Source: Asterias amurensis (taxonomy: Eukaryota > Echinodermata > Asteroidea > Forcipulatida > Asteriidae). From it: a stretch of 64,000 nucleotides of DNA. The position numbers and the translations under genes are program-made. The notes beneath the pieces were generated by a model. The model was not told the origin of the DNA, searched no databases, and saw only the letters and a list, made by a program, of their open reading frames with translations. Positions 13,601 through 24,599 of the stretch are shown piece by piece (position 1 is the stretch's first letter; each line of letters opens with the position of its first letter). The stretch lies in contig NC_092652.1 of the NCBI RefSeq assembly GCF_032118995.1, positions 26,897,044 to 26,961,043 on the forward strand, written 5' to 3'.

Positions 13601-14391
13601 TGCATTAAAATTTAAAGGCTTGTGTGACACAGTCAGGTTATAAATGACAGATTTGTGTCCTGCTTTCTTGAGACATTATATAAATTATTATAATAAATTA
13701 TTTCTTTGGTTGGGGTCAGGGGTCGGTAAGTGGTAGATAGATTTAACTTATTATCCCTTACTGGAAAATTAAAATGGCCTTGACACAGAGATACAGAATT
13801 GCAAGCCCAGGGGAGATACAGAATTCATTTGATGAAATGTGCAAATAGAATTTATCATCAAAACCCAAGAAAGTAATTTAAATTATTTGCGGGAAAAAAA
13901 ATCCACAATGAGGTCTGATCACATCACATCTGAAAATAATAACAGGCTAAATTAAGAGGGAAATGTGTATTTTTGCAATCTCCTATCACCCCCCCCCCCC
14001 CCCCACACACACACACCCAACCATTCTGCTCCATTAATCAAATGCCATTCTACATGACTCCATAATGTTGTGCATCTACTGCACCATAAATCATCTCATA
14101 CACCTAATACATACAACATTGCATGTATTTTTCCATCAGAATTCAACCCAAGTCTAGTCCGCTGCGTCCACTCAAGGAGAGATAAGATTCAAGTTCATTT
14201 CACACTCCGCAGCACTTGTCACTGGTAACCTGTCCAACCAGTGCATTACATCTAAGTTGCTCAGTTGGTGACCGCACACTGACCTAGACTCATCAATGTA
14301 TGAATTGCTTTCATGAATTTCATCATGAATTATGGGGACATTAATTTTAACCCAGAATAATGAAAAAAAGCATCAACATGCTGAACAATTT
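10691..14391. other. gene-free region
   Basis: AT-rich with short ORFs (11020-11751) that lack domains, splice-site context and codon bias, so I read them as chance. Contains a diverged reverse copy of repeat B at about 12868-13210 and a C run followed by CA repeats at 13989-14016. Confidence 0.45.
12868..13210 (-). repeat. diverged copy of repeat family B (reverse)
   Basis: Read on the minus strand it shows the family order: 'ggtctttg', 'gtatcccaacatg', 'aaaatatgggctcaa', 'tgtgtg..' and the '.AAAACTACATTACTAAAG' block, seen in better copies at 19089-19492 and 40369-40752. Heavily substituted, hence an old insertion. Confidence 0.5.
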
Positions 14392-14463
14392 AGACAATGT
14401 TTTATACCATCAACCTCTCCCCATTACTCGTCACCAAGAAAGGTTTTATGCTAATAATTAATT
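14392..14463 (+). repeat. fragment of repeat family B
   Basis: Seventy bases matching the right-hand end of the repeat at 19089-19492: 'ATGTTTTATACCATCAACC', 'TCTCCCCATTACTCGT.ACC' and 'GGTTTTATGCTAATAATTA'. The terminal repeat itself is missing. Confidence 0.6.
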
Positions 14464-14651
14464 TGTTTGACTCAAATCAAGTTGCTACCGTTTATGACCA
14501 AAGATCTTTTTTACTCTTTTGCCATGTTGATGTTGTAATTTGTTTCCTTCCATTCAATATTATTTGGTTACTTCATGAGATTTATTTTTATTTTTGTACA
14601 AATCAAAGTTTTCATGGGACCTTATTTAAAGGAACATTACAGAATTGGTAA

Positions 14652-14830
14652 AGGCCCGGTCACACAGGCCCCGATAACGAGAACAAAAACGAGAACGATA
14701 AAAATGCACACTCGCGATTGGTTGAATTGCTCCACGCAGAATACGCCCACGCTCATTCAACCAATTGAGGGCGTGCATTTTTATCGTTATCGTTTTCGTT
14801 CTTGTTATCGGGGCCTGTGTGACCGGGCCT
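14652..14830. mobile_element. Harbinger-like MITE with TAA target duplication
   Basis: A 179-bp foldback. The left end AGGCCCGGTCACACAGGCCC is the reverse complement of the right end, and the match continues inward through the 'CGATAACGAGAAC' and 'GATAAAAATGCAC' blocks. It is flanked on both sides by TAA, the 3-bp target duplication typical of PIF/Harbinger elements. No transposase is encoded, so it would move only with a helper. Superfamily assignment is by target duplication only. Confidence 0.7.
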
Positions 14831-15067
14831 TAAGAAACAAAAATCTATGCACCTTAGGTGGGATTTGAATTGATAACCCTCGCAATTCTACAGCAGATGC
14901 TTTAATTGCTATGACTAACATTAACAAGCATGCCTACATGTAGATAAGATGCCACTTCAAATCCTAAAATTATAATTGCAACAAAATTATTTGATATTTG
15001 CAACAGGAATAATAAAAGTTTATTTTAGTTTTTCATCGCAAGCCTGGAATTACACCCAGACACTAGG

Positions 15068-15297
15068 CCCAATTTCATAGAGCTGCTAAGCACAAAAAAT
15101 ATGCTTAGCATGAAACTTCTTCCTTGATAAAAACAGGATAACCAACAAAATTTCAATTTGTTGCATATTGCTTGTTACTGATATTCAGCTGCTTATCCTG
15201 AAATTCACATAGAAATTTGGTTGATAGTCCGGTTTTCATAAAGGAAGACATTTCACACTAAGCAAATTTTTGTGCTTAGCAGCTCCTTGAAATTGGG
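15068..15297. repeat. foldback element 'CCCAATTTCATAGAGCTGCT'
   Basis: A 230-bp inverted-repeat element: the left end CCCAATTTCATAGAGCTGCT and the right end AGCAGCTCCTTGAAATTGGG are nearly complementary, followed inward by 'TAAGCACAAAAA' and its complement. It is the best preserved copy of a family with decayed members near 1-180, 2700-2860, 3770-3900 and 55559-55730. Confidence 0.65.
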
Positions 15298-15299
15298 AT

Positions 15300-15425
15300 C
15301 TTGGCCTCAGTGCCCAACAAAATGTTCCCATTGGCTTTAAGATTTTCCAATGGAAGTGGCCTTTGCAAAATGAAAATGGCCTTGCCCTTTCAACATGTTC
15401 AAAGATGAAATTCCAGTCCTGTCAC
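15300..15425 (+). repeat. dispersed repeat, inverted partner of 7503-7630
   Basis: The blocks 'TTTAAGATTTTCCAATGGAA', 'AAAATGGCCTTGCCCTTT' and 'GATGAAATTCCAG' appear in reverse complement at 7503-7590. It adjoins the foldback element that ends at 15297. No coding capacity seen. Confidence 0.5.
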
Positions 15426-15749
15426 TGATGTGTGACAGTTATAATATTTAAACCCCAAAGTTTTAAAGTAAAACTCAACACAACTCGCAATTTCATACGT
15501 GTCTGAATCTCAAATGCCAGATGCGGTTTTGATCAAATTACTTTACTGTTCATGTAGCCAGAGCTCTAACCAATAATAACCACCATTCCTGGCATATGTC
15601 ATCATAAACTGTCACCATAGAGCTAGGACCCTGTAACTATGTTTTGTAAGTAGTTCTAGTTAAAGGGGAAGTCTAATCCGATAACACATCAATATTTCCT
15701 GCGTTACTTTATGTTGATGGATAGTGGCCAATTCCACAGTAATTAACTC

Positions 15750-15890
15750 TCCCCTTCCTTATTATTGACCCCTTGCACGGAACGGCCACTCCTCCGAAAT
15801 GTAAGTCAACCATTTCCGCCATATTGGGAGTCAAATCCTGTGTGTACATTTTGACTCCGAAAATGGCGGACTGGATAGGCGCATGACTGT
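15750..15890. repeat. imperfect foldback around 'CCGCCATATTGGGAGTCAAA'
   Basis: 'CCGCCATATTGGGAGTCAAA' is followed, after a short loop, by 'TTTTGACTCCGAAAATGGCG', an imperfect inverted repeat. Its centre resembles the centre of the palindromic element at 50976-51356 (GGGAGTCAAA...TTTGACTCCC next to GGCCAT), so it may be a worn relative. Confidence 0.4.
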
Positions 15891-15899
15891 GAGTGCGAT

Positions 15900-18800
15900 T
15901 TATTTATTTAAATGAGTCAAGAGAGTCAAATACCGATGCAATTAATTTTTTTCTGTGGTTGAATTTGTAACACAGTGCAGCAATTGTAAACATCTGTGCT
16001 GTAAGAGTAGACTTGCGGGTACAACCATGTGTACAATCTCTGTGATGTAGAAATAAATTTAACTTTGAGCAAACTTTTATCATTGTTTCTGATTGGTCGA
16101 TCCATGGCAACAAAGAGTGTGGGCTGTCAGATAAAACTTTTAAGTAAATTTTTCAAATGTATTTTCCTAGTATGATACAGTAAGCCACATTGTCAGCCAT
16201 TATGAACTCCTATGTGTTTTTGTTCTTTTCCCTAGTTAGTAGTACTGATTGAGAAAGCCTTTGCCTAAGAAGTCAAAACCACAGCCGTAGCAATATTAAA
16301 GGTTTGAGAGGTCTGAGGGTGCATTCAAGCCTTCCAACCTCAAGTCTCAGTCCTTATAGGCAGCCAAGTCTCAAGTCATTCAGGCACTTTAAAGGGAAAG
16401 TAGAAGATTTAAAGGCTTTCGTGGGAGTCCAATCATTACCGCAATTCAGGCCTGATACTTTAACGTATTTGCCTCCATGCCCCTCTGGTCATTGCCTTGG
16501 TGCCCTTAAAATGCTCCAATAGAAATGTAGTGTCCTCATATAGGGTGCCCTTTACCAAGGAGAAATGGCTTGGTGCCCTTGCCCTTTCAAAAATGAAGTA
16601 TACAGGCCTGGAAATTGCATGATTATCTCAGTGCTTCACGGCAAAGGTGTTGAACACCTACGCTGAAAGTGAAAGTTATTTGGTAGGATTTTTCTAAGTA
16701 TTTCAAATGGAGACACGCCTAAGATTGAGCATATTTTGTTTTTGGAGCGTCTCAAGAAGCTTCCTCTCAAGATTTTACCATCTGTACAGCTCTTGTCTAT
16801 TTCTTTAAGGAAAGACGCGTCACGCTTCTATTCAAATGACGGACATGAACATGGTACAATGTATGCTCTTGCATAAGACCTTGGGTATAACAATTGGTTT
16901 ATTTATTCTCCTCCATACCAGACTGTTTTGCTTTCACATTAGGGAAACTTGCTCATTTGTTTTCTTTTATTTGTTGCACAATGAAAATAATCAATACCAG
17001 GTCAGCTCTTAGTAAATCAGATTTTAAGAAGGTTAGATTTGACATTATCCTTTTAGTTTTTTAAAAGGAAAGCGTCAACGTTTTTCTAAAATGGTTGTTG
17101 TTATAATTTTTTATATTTTTCATTAACAACAAAAATATTGTTTTTTACAATGTCAATTGGTGAATGGTGCCAAGCTTTCAACTTTTTTGCACAAGTTTCC
17201 ACAATATTAAGAGCATTTCCATCAGTTTATCTGTTTTGTGTTGTTTAGTTAATTAAAACAATTTAGAAGTTTTGGCCAAAGGATGAATTAAATTCAAGAC
17301 TACAATATTTATGATCTTACTATAATCCATGGTTATTTTGTTGATAAAATAATCTTTTAGATATTCTGAACTTGCATACAGGCAGCCAAGGTTTTAAAAT
17401 TCAAATGGAAAAAAATTAATCAGCAAATAATAATTTTGATGAAAACATTCTAGACATTCAAGGACAAAATGTTACGGAAGAATTGATGCAAAATTTATTT
17501 CAAACATTTGTTGAAAACACAAATATGAGATGACAGAAACATGCCAAATTGTTTCATGTTATGTTAAGAACTTGTCACTTTTTTCAATTAGTATATCGTA
17601 GGAGGTCCTGTTTTTGAGGTGTCCCTAATATCGTGGCAAATCTTTTACCTCTCTGTGCGTGATGTAAACAGTCCCAAGATAAAAATTGGGTGGTTTTATT
17701 CGCCAAGCAAAGAGTCTCCTCTTCTTTGACCAAAACTTAGAAACACGTAAGGCTCCACTGGTCATTTGCACTTGTAAATGCAAAAAGTTTGGTATTTTAG
17801 GCATTTCTACAAGGTACACAAATATGTCATAATGTTGAGGCCATATAAAAATATTTGCCCACCGAAAAAGTTTCATCAAACGCTATTTCAATTCCTAATT
17901 CATGATGATCAAAATCATGTGACTGAATGTTTTGCTGAGCATTCTTGAAAAAAATACCGAGGCTTAAAGAAGCCTGTGCCTTATATCATTTTCTAATATT
18001 TTTGGAGATTTTTATTTTGTAACCCTCGTATCAATACTATTATTTATATTAAAATTTAAACATCAGCTTGTTGATTCAATTATCACTGTTTATTTATACG
18101 CTTTATTATAAATATTAAGAAAAAAAATAGAAAAAAAAATAAATAGAAATCAGATTTTGAAGCCAGTAATTATTCACACTTTTTATATTTTTTTTTTTAT
18201 TTTTTGCAAGTTACCATGGTAATTTTAAAAATTTAATAAAAAAATATTTTGAATAAAATGAAGAAAACTGCTGGCTATACAGTCATACACAGAGTCTCAA
18301 AGAACACTTGTAGTCACTGCAGATGTTTCTTCCATGTATGGCTTCACCGGGAAACCATACTTTCTCGTTTGCCGTGAAAACAGGAAAAACTCAAAACAAA
18401 TGGGGCCAGTTGAAGTCATCCAAGATCGGTGTGTGGTGTGAACATTTCAATGTCCATCAAGTTTTAATACATGTTTGCATACTTCGTATTAACAAATGAA
18501 GATAATTAGGGCATCGGTTGATATATGGCATCATTATTTTTTTCCCAATTCAAAGAAAAAGGCATAATAGCGTGATAACTGGTAAGCAGAGGATATATTG
18601 TACTTCCACGCATTATGCAGTATGCACATTATTATCAATTAGGACACAACTATTACACGTTTCAACATGATTTTAAGTGTAACCCAAATCATAACGACTA
18701 CCCATTATAACATTTTCAACACACTACTCACTACCGCCCATCAACGATGACGTTATACATACATTTGAACATGTGCACAGACAGCATTACTCTACCTCAT

Positions 18801-19088
18801 TAGTAATTTTCTCATACCAAGCATACCTCCAATGATAATGTGAATTCCTAACCAACCAGTAAACCTATACAACCTGAACATCAATATTCATCATGATTGG
18901 GTCTAGTCCATTTTATACAGGGGGTGGAAAGTATGAAGCTGCGGTTCAAAACTTGCTGTATTGCGACCAGAGTGTTGACCAGGACATTGGTCCTTTGCAT
19001 TCAACACTAACACACTAACAAGAGCGCTAACTATATCTGCTGAGCAGGTTTTCCTCATACTGGTCAAAGGGTTAAGACTTTATATAAA
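15900..19088. other. gene-free, very AT-rich region
   Basis: No supported exon. It contains the dispersed repeat at 16447-16617 and long A/T-only tracts at 17990-18250. The short ORFs are unconvincing. Confidence 0.45.
16447..16617 (+). repeat. dispersed repeat, copy 2 of the 6016-6190 family
   Basis: Begins 'AGGCCTGATACTTTAACGTA' and contains 'CATTGCCTTGGTGCCCTTAA', 'AATGCTCCAATAGAAAT', 'CCTCATATAGGGTGCCCTTT' and 'CTTGGTGCCCTTGCCCTTTC', in the same order as at 6016-6190. Confidence 0.6.
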
Positions 19089-19492
19089 TTAAAGACACTG
19101 GACACTATTGGACGGTAATTGTCAAAGACCAGTCTCCTCACTTGGTGTATCTCAACATAAGCATAAAATAACAAACCTATGAAAACTTGAGCTCAATCGG
19201 TCGTCAAAGTTGCGAGATAATAATGAACGAAAGAACACCCTTTTCGCACGAAGTTGTGTGCTTTCAGATGCTTGATTTCGAGACCTCAAATTCTAAATCT
19301 GAGGTCTCGAAATCAAATTTGTGGAAAATTACTTCTTTCTTTGAAAAACTACATTACTTCTTCAGAGGGAGCCGTTTCTCACAATGTTTCATACTATCAA
19401 CCTCTCCCCATGTCTTGCATGTCTTGTTACCAAGAAAGATTTTATGCTAATAATTATTTTGAGTAATTATCAAAAGTGTCCACTGCCTTTAA
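19089..19492 (+). repeat. TIR repeat family B, full-length copy
   Basis: A 404-bp element starting TTAAAGACACTGGACACTAT and ending AAGTGTCCACTGCCTTTAA, so the ends are inverted. Its centre contains a palindrome in which 'TTTCGAGACCTCAAATT' is mirrored by 'AATCTGAGGTCTCGAAA'. Other copies: 26412-26790 (+), 40369-40752 (-), 51747-52032 (+) and fragments. Its ends resemble those of repeat A, suggesting a related mobilising enzyme. Confidence 0.8.
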
Positions 19493-19730
19493 CGTAAAGC
19501 TAATTTGAAAGAAGTCCTTACATTTCTGGTGTAATTACTTCTTCAAACAACCTTAATAAAACAACATTTTCTGAAGATAATATAAATAAAATATCTGAAG
19601 GTATTTTTTACATTAAAATATTTGTTTTTCTTTTTGATGCGGGTGGGGAGTCTAAATCAGTACATGAACTAGGTTGTTTTTCATGTTTATTTTGTTGTTA
19701 TTGCTGTGGTATTTGTAGGGAATTTTCCGG

Positions 19731-20352
19731 TGTCAGGACACTTCGTACCCTGGACACTTCATACCTTTTCAAGGTGCGAAGTGACTTTGGACACTTCGTA
19801 CCTTGGACACTTTGTACCTTCTTACAAGACACTTCGTACCTTCTCACGAGTCACCTCGTACCCTCTCACGAGACACTTCCTACCTTCGTACTAATTCGGG
19901 ATTTCTGCATTGTTTATGATTATTTTGTGCTTTGTGATTGGATGATTATGAAATAAAAGCAAATCAAACCAATTGTTACTATTTTGTTGGGACCAAGGAG
20001 CCATTTTGACGATTGCGTGATTGTTTGACTTTAAAATATTTGTAAAAAATATTGGCGGAAGATGTTGTCCTTGGCGGTAATTAACTTAATACAAAATATC
20101 AATTTCACTTTAAAAATTACATTCACATATTCAAACGAAATAACAATTCATTAAGTATTGTTAACTTTTATCTCAATGAACATTACATTATTGAGGAGTC
20201 CACATTTTAATGAAGGTACGAAGTAACTCAGCTGATGGTCACTTCGTACCCCGCTCACGGTACGAAGTGACCAATTTTGGTTACGGTATGAAGTGTCCTG
20301 AAGGTACGAAGTGTCCAGGGTACGAAGTGGCAAAGGTAGGAAGTGTCCGACA
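19731..20352. mobile_element. 622-bp non-autonomous element with GGACACTTCGTACC subterminal arrays
   Basis: The left end (TGTCAGGACACTTCGTACC) and the right end (reverse complement TGTCGGACACTTCCTACC) form terminal inverted repeats. From 19740 to 19885 about seven variants of 'ACACTTCGTACC' follow in one orientation. From 20212 to 20350 about seven more occur, mainly reversed (GGTACGAAGTG), with one head-to-head pair near 20240-20270. The 325-bp centre is AT-rich and has no credible ORF. No clear target duplication. Many repeated subterminal sites are what a transposase binding array looks like in hAT-type and other DNA transposons. Confidence 0.6.
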
Positions 20353-21960
20353 TTTTTCATTGAGACCAGTTTGCTTGTCACTTCAAAGTTAAATATTGTT
20401 TTTTCACTAATAAATATTTAACAAAGGCGGGAGGAAGTCCTCATGTGTTTTAGCCAGTGGCAACTGTTCATGGAGAACAATGTTACCCAACATCCACTCC
20501 TTGCTTACCCTCTGTACCAACATCCCCACCATAACAACTTTAAGCAACTACGTCAGTCCACTTGTGCAAGATATCTGGAGTAAGAAGTGCACAACTTATG
20601 CAATAAATGTTGCGCATGTCAACTTTTGCCGTTGCATAAAGTTTCCTGAAACGGCGGCTGGAATGCTGAAGACAAGTTAAAACCTTCCAATTCCCCCTGC
20701 CTTCCTTCACTCCAACACCACACCCCTCCTCTTATGATGTTATTATCAAGTTTGTTGACATGGTGAAAAATCAAGACAAAGACAGACTGCCTTAGCTGAA
20801 TATTTACATATCAGAGATGCAAATGCCTCTGGTACCCTTGCCCTTTCAACAAATTATGTTGCACAAAATACCGGAACATTTAAAAAACACTAATTCAATT
20901 GTTAAGTTTAAGATTGCTTTAAATATGCCTTTGCTTATCATTTAATTCTTGCATTTGTTTTTTACCCACCAGTACATCTTCCTTGTATTTGTAAATCGTT
21001 CTTTTTTTTCTTCTTTTCTTTGGAGCACTAGGAGGTACATGTTTTTGTGTTACGTGCTAAATACGTACCCTCCCATTCCCAACAATCTTCCTTGCCAAAT
21101 GTAAAGAAAGTCAGCAGCACAACTGAGATTCAATGAATGTCAACATCTCCATCTCCATTGGTTCAGTCAGCAAAATATCCTGCCGGATACATCTACGCTA
21201 ACTACGCTAACATAACAATAACATTTTAATTGTCCTATAAAATAAAATAAAGTACTAATTTTACCACCATCTGCAAAAAAGGGGCAGGAAATAAAATGGA
21301 CCTTTTTTAGCCAGGTTTCAAAGCACATCTTTTAGTAGACTAGAAGACTGAAATTAAAAAACACCCAGACTTGATCTGATGATGAAAATTGAAAGTCATA
21401 TTATAAGTAAAATGATAAGTGAACGATGAGGAATAATAGTCTGTTTACGCAGACTGGAGCTAAACAATGCATTTACCACTGGCCTACACCCAAACTGTAC
21501 ACAAATTAAAAACGTAAGGTAAACATGTTGAACATCAATTCGATTCTGAACACACACACGCATGGAGCCTACGAAAATACAGCAATGCCTTCGCTGCAAT
21601 ACTTACCACAATTTTACAAAATGTCCATGCCAAATATCGAACTTCTCAAGCAGAAAACCCTCCAACAAACATGGGCTAATGTCCTTGCCGTTCACAAACA
21701 GTCATCTTGTTACAGGACATCAGTAGCTCGCTAAATGGCTGAATGGAAATGAGACAAACTGCACACTGTGCTTATCAAGAGCCTAAGGACCAAGGCTGCG
21801 GCTGCCTTTTTCGCCTTTTTTTCACCTATTAAATTTCCATAAAAATTCATTGAACGATGTGTGCACATTTTACACACACATGCATGCCATATTTATTTTA
21901 CATTGGTTCCGCGTAGCGCACTTGGCATATCAAATAATCTGCCGCGAACCAGGGATACTG
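20353..21960. other. no supported gene
   Basis: A 66-aa ORF at 20480-20680 (+) has mixed codon use and a preceding ttttag acceptor-like site, but no recognisable domain and no partner exons. The rest is AT-rich with a few short repeat fragments ('CCCTTGCCCTTTCAA' near 20838). Confidence 0.4.
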
Positions 21961-21966
21961 TCCAAA

Positions 21967-22007
21967 TGACGTCATTTGTAGTGAACGGCGGAGGCCGTAT
22001 GACGTCA
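21967..22007. promoter_or_regulatory. paired palindromic CRE sites
   Basis: Two perfect TGACGTCA octamers, the consensus for CREB/ATF bZIP dimers, at 21967-21974 and 22000-22007. They are 33 bp apart, about three helical turns, around a GC-rich segment. A third perfect copy is at 25074-25081. The pair is about 560 bp upstream of a TATATAAAG box on the plus strand. Function is inferred from motif only. Confidence 0.45.
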
Positions 22008-22563
22008 TTTTAAGTCGAGTTTGTTTATTTCCGGTTTATTGCTCAGTTATCTGAAAACAACAGCGTAAACAAAATATGTGTAGTTATCTTTTTACAAAAG
22101 TATTGTTTTAGCTAGGGTAGAAAGAGGGAATTTCCCTAAAGACGAAAACAGGGAAGCAACGAAACAGTATCGTAGTGGAATGGGAGATACAGTGTTCAAT
22201 CATGGTTCAATGTTGGCCAGTCGCCCCTGTGGGGTTGTCGTGCCATAAACCGTAGCAGTGGACATTGAAATATTGCTTTGCAATACATGATGATGTAGTT
22301 GTTTGTTCGATTGGTCTTTTGTTTATATTGAGGACAGTCTAAAATCAAAACGAAACTTTTTTGCTTGTCCACTTTGCTTGTCCACAATTTAACGTTTATG
22401 GCGCAAGTTGCGCCATATTTAACGTTGCGCAAAATGGACTTGCACTTGCGTATATAAGAAGTTTCGTGAAATCGGCTGCTGTACCAGCATTCACAAACCT
22501 GTCATCGAAATAAAACTTCTGGAGAGTGATGGCGTCCGCCATAATGAATTGATTTACAACTAT

Positions 22564-22572
22564 ATAAAGCGG
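22564..22572 (+). promoter_or_regulatory. candidate TATA box
   Basis: TATATAAAG followed by a GC-rich GCGGGG about where a core promoter would have it. It lies downstream of the paired CRE sites and 320 bp upstream of the tentative ATG exon at 22891. TATA-like strings are common in AT-rich DNA, so the context rather than the string is the support. Confidence 0.3.
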
Positions 22573-22890
22573 GGCTTCTTTGTCAATGTACGTGGTATGA
22601 CCATGGAGGGAAAACACGTTCAAGGCAAGACCAAAGCACAATCGACGTAGTCTTCTCATACAGACACTATTTTTGTTTCTTCTTCAAGATTTCTACAGAG
22701 AATGACTCACGAAGAGGAGTCAAAACTTCAGGTTTTTTTTCTCACACAGATAACACCAGACGTAACAGTCACAAATATATAGTTTTTCAGTTTCAATAGA
22801 AAGATGTTTTAAAAGTAGAAAGTTTTGTACTTATTTTGTGTGTATCAGCCCGCTGTTTTATTGAACCAAATTTTTAACTCTCCAAACAAA

Positions 22891-22914
22891 ATGGCGGACT
22901 ATGTTCTGCTGGTT
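22891..22914 (+). CDS. tentative first coding exon (MADYVLLV)
   Basis: An ATG in good context (CAAAATGG) opens eight codons reading MADYVLLV, then a perfect GTAAGT donor. The segment follows a TATA box and CRE sites on the same strand. A 46-bp candidate second exon at 23192-23237 would continue the frame. I could not find further exons, and 'AAAATGGCGGACT' also occurs at 15862 in a probable repeat, so this may be chance. Confidence 0.22.
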
Positions 22915-23191
22915 GTAAGTCAAGTGGCAAATTTTATGTTTTTTTTAATCACGTCTCACTGAACACAAAACACTGTGAGTTTTTTGTGCTGTTGTCAGGA
23001 GTAATTCATAAAATAAAATTTTTGAGATATTTGAAGGCAATATGTGCCCTGAAAATGAGTAATTCTAAACTGTGAATGTTTTAAAGATTTGAAGACAATG
23101 TGCCCCTTCTAGGATTGGGCTTGAATGTCATTTCCTTTTCTCATACTGCGACACATTTTCAAGAGGTTAAATTTCCATCGCACTGCCACAG

Positions 23192-23237
23192 CAAATCAAC
23201 ACACTCTTACAAGATGTTTCCTTAAAAATAGCCATCG
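23192..23237 (+). CDS. tentative second exon (QINTLLQDVSLKIAI)
   Basis: Bounded by a CCACAG acceptor and a GGTAAGTT donor. If joined to 22891-22914 it reads QINTLLQDVSLKIAI and ends one base into the next codon. No family recognised and no third exon located, so low confidence. Confidence 0.2.
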
Positions 23238-23704
23238 GTAAGTTTTGTCATGAAAATAATATCACACTTGACAACAATAAGAAGAAAGATGAGATGCATT
23301 TTTAATGGTGTGACTCATTGAATATTTACCACGGCTGGCGACAGGGTGCCTAGTAATTGTCGCCTAAGATCCTAGAACCTAGTATACCTAGGCTTCTTCA
23401 TCAGCCTTCCCGAAAGGTCAACCCCCTAAGGTGTTTATTTCAAGGGATAATAATACAAATACAAAGATCATTGCGTGGGTGTCTATGGATGCGGCACCCA
23501 CGCGCCAAAACTTGAAGAAGAGGAAAAGTTCTTGCAATTCTTAGAAGAAATTTTGTTTGGAGGGACTACTAATGATGATTAAATTGGTGCTGATGGGTTT
23601 GTACTTGCTGGAATATCAAGAGTCAACTCATCTTAAAGACTGACTTAGATTTAAGAGGCTCTGTGTGTAAATATGAGTAGTTTCCCGGAGGATTATTTGA
23701 TCGT

Positions 23705-24170
23705 TCCGATGCGTTATATTTTTTTCAGGGAGACTGGGAGAACAGGTGCTGGTTGTCGGGGTGGGCTGGGAAGATGGTGGTTGTGAGGTGGGATGGGGTG
23801 GTGGTAGGATGGGGGTGGTCGTGCGGTGACCGTGGTCCGGCAGGTGGTGGCGGTTGGCCCGTTTGTGGTGATGGGCTGGTGGTGCATGATGGAGTTGGTT
23901 GGGGGTAGTGTTGTGGATGACAAGCCACAAAGCTTGAAACTCTCCCGAGAGAGAGGTAGTGGGTGATCGGCTGATGGATGGGCTATATAGGGTATAGAGG
24001 TGTGGGGTGGGCTGAGGTGGAGGTGGGCGTTGGATGTGCTTCGGGTGTTGGTGAGGTGGCATATGCTAGGGCTGTGTCTTGGGATCTGGATGGTGGTGGT
24101 GGGCTTGCCAAAGAGCTCGAAACCCTCCCAAGGCTGTACATTTTGGAAGATCGCACTTTGAGATGATGCA
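23705..24170. repeat. G/T-rich degenerate repeat with strong strand skew
   Basis: The plus strand is dominated by GGTGGT, GGGTGG and GTGGG words, and two related blocks about 190 bp apart ('gacaagccacaaagcttgaa' near 23919, 'gcttgccaaagagctcgaaa' near 24107) show it is partly tandem. The minus strand is open in several frames (up to 170 aa, rich in Pro, His and Thr), but open frames in more than one register point to composition rather than coding. It directly precedes a LINE fragment, and could be part of the same insertion. Confidence 0.5.
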
Positions 24171-24353
24171 TCACGTATAAACTGACCTGATCGTAAGGTC
24201 ATCTGCCGTTTTGTAGTTATTTGCAATTAGAAGAATAATAGGCACTACATCATTGTCTTTGGCGATCCACTTCTTTATCAGTTGTACTTTGTTTATGTAT
24301 CCATGGTATTGCCCCTGTTTATCTTCAAAGCTTAGTTCAGGAGTACAAAACAA
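24171..24353 (-). CDS. short ORF, unrecognised
   Basis: Sixty codons with mixed composition (for example KKWIAKDNDVVPIILLIANN) and no low-complexity bias, ending just before the G/T-rich block. No domain recognised. It abuts the LINE fragment at 24353 and runs on the opposite strand, so it may be a piece of an older mobile element or chance. Confidence 0.2.
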   Translation of the reverse strand: MFCTPELSFEDKQGQYHGYINKVQLIKKWIAKDNDVVPIILLIANNYKTADDLTIRSVYT

Positions 24354-24561
24354 CCAGGAATCTGCAATACGGTTCCCGCTCTTTCCAATATGCAGCAGTT
24401 CAGTTATGGAACAGTCTTCCAGAGGTTGTTAAACAGGCTGAGACATCAGAACAATTCAAAACCCGGTTGAAAACATATCTGTTTACTTTGTACAATAATT
24501 GTTGATTTCCTTTTACAGCGCATAGGGACCTCACGGTGATATGCGCTATATAAGAATGGTT

Positions 24562-24592
<31 letters not shown>
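24353..24592 (+). mobile_element. 3' end of a LINE (C-terminus of reverse transcriptase ORF)
   Basis: Translates to a 50-residue tail with SRSFQYAAVQLWNSLPEVV and FKTRLKTYLF, ending in TGA at 24503-24505. 'F..AA...WNSLP' followed by 'FK..LKT.LF' is characteristic of the C-terminus of ORF2 in Jockey/CR1/L2/Rex-type LINEs. A short untranslated tail with 'ATGCGCTATATAAGAATGG' leads into an (ATT)n run at about 24562-24590, the expected 3' microsatellite. Severely 5'-truncated, so dead. Confidence 0.8.
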
Positions 24593-24593
<1 letters not shown>

Positions 24594-24599
24594 TACGTT

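Noticed and set aside
22396-22659. 87-aa minus-strand ORF with mixed codon use
   Set aside because: No recognisable domain, opposite to the candidate promoter, and no splice or poly(A) context.
23628-24226. 144- and 170-aa minus-strand ORFs rich in Pro, His and Thr
   Set aside because: Overlapping open frames caused by the G/T skew of the opposite strand; internal repeats, no domain.
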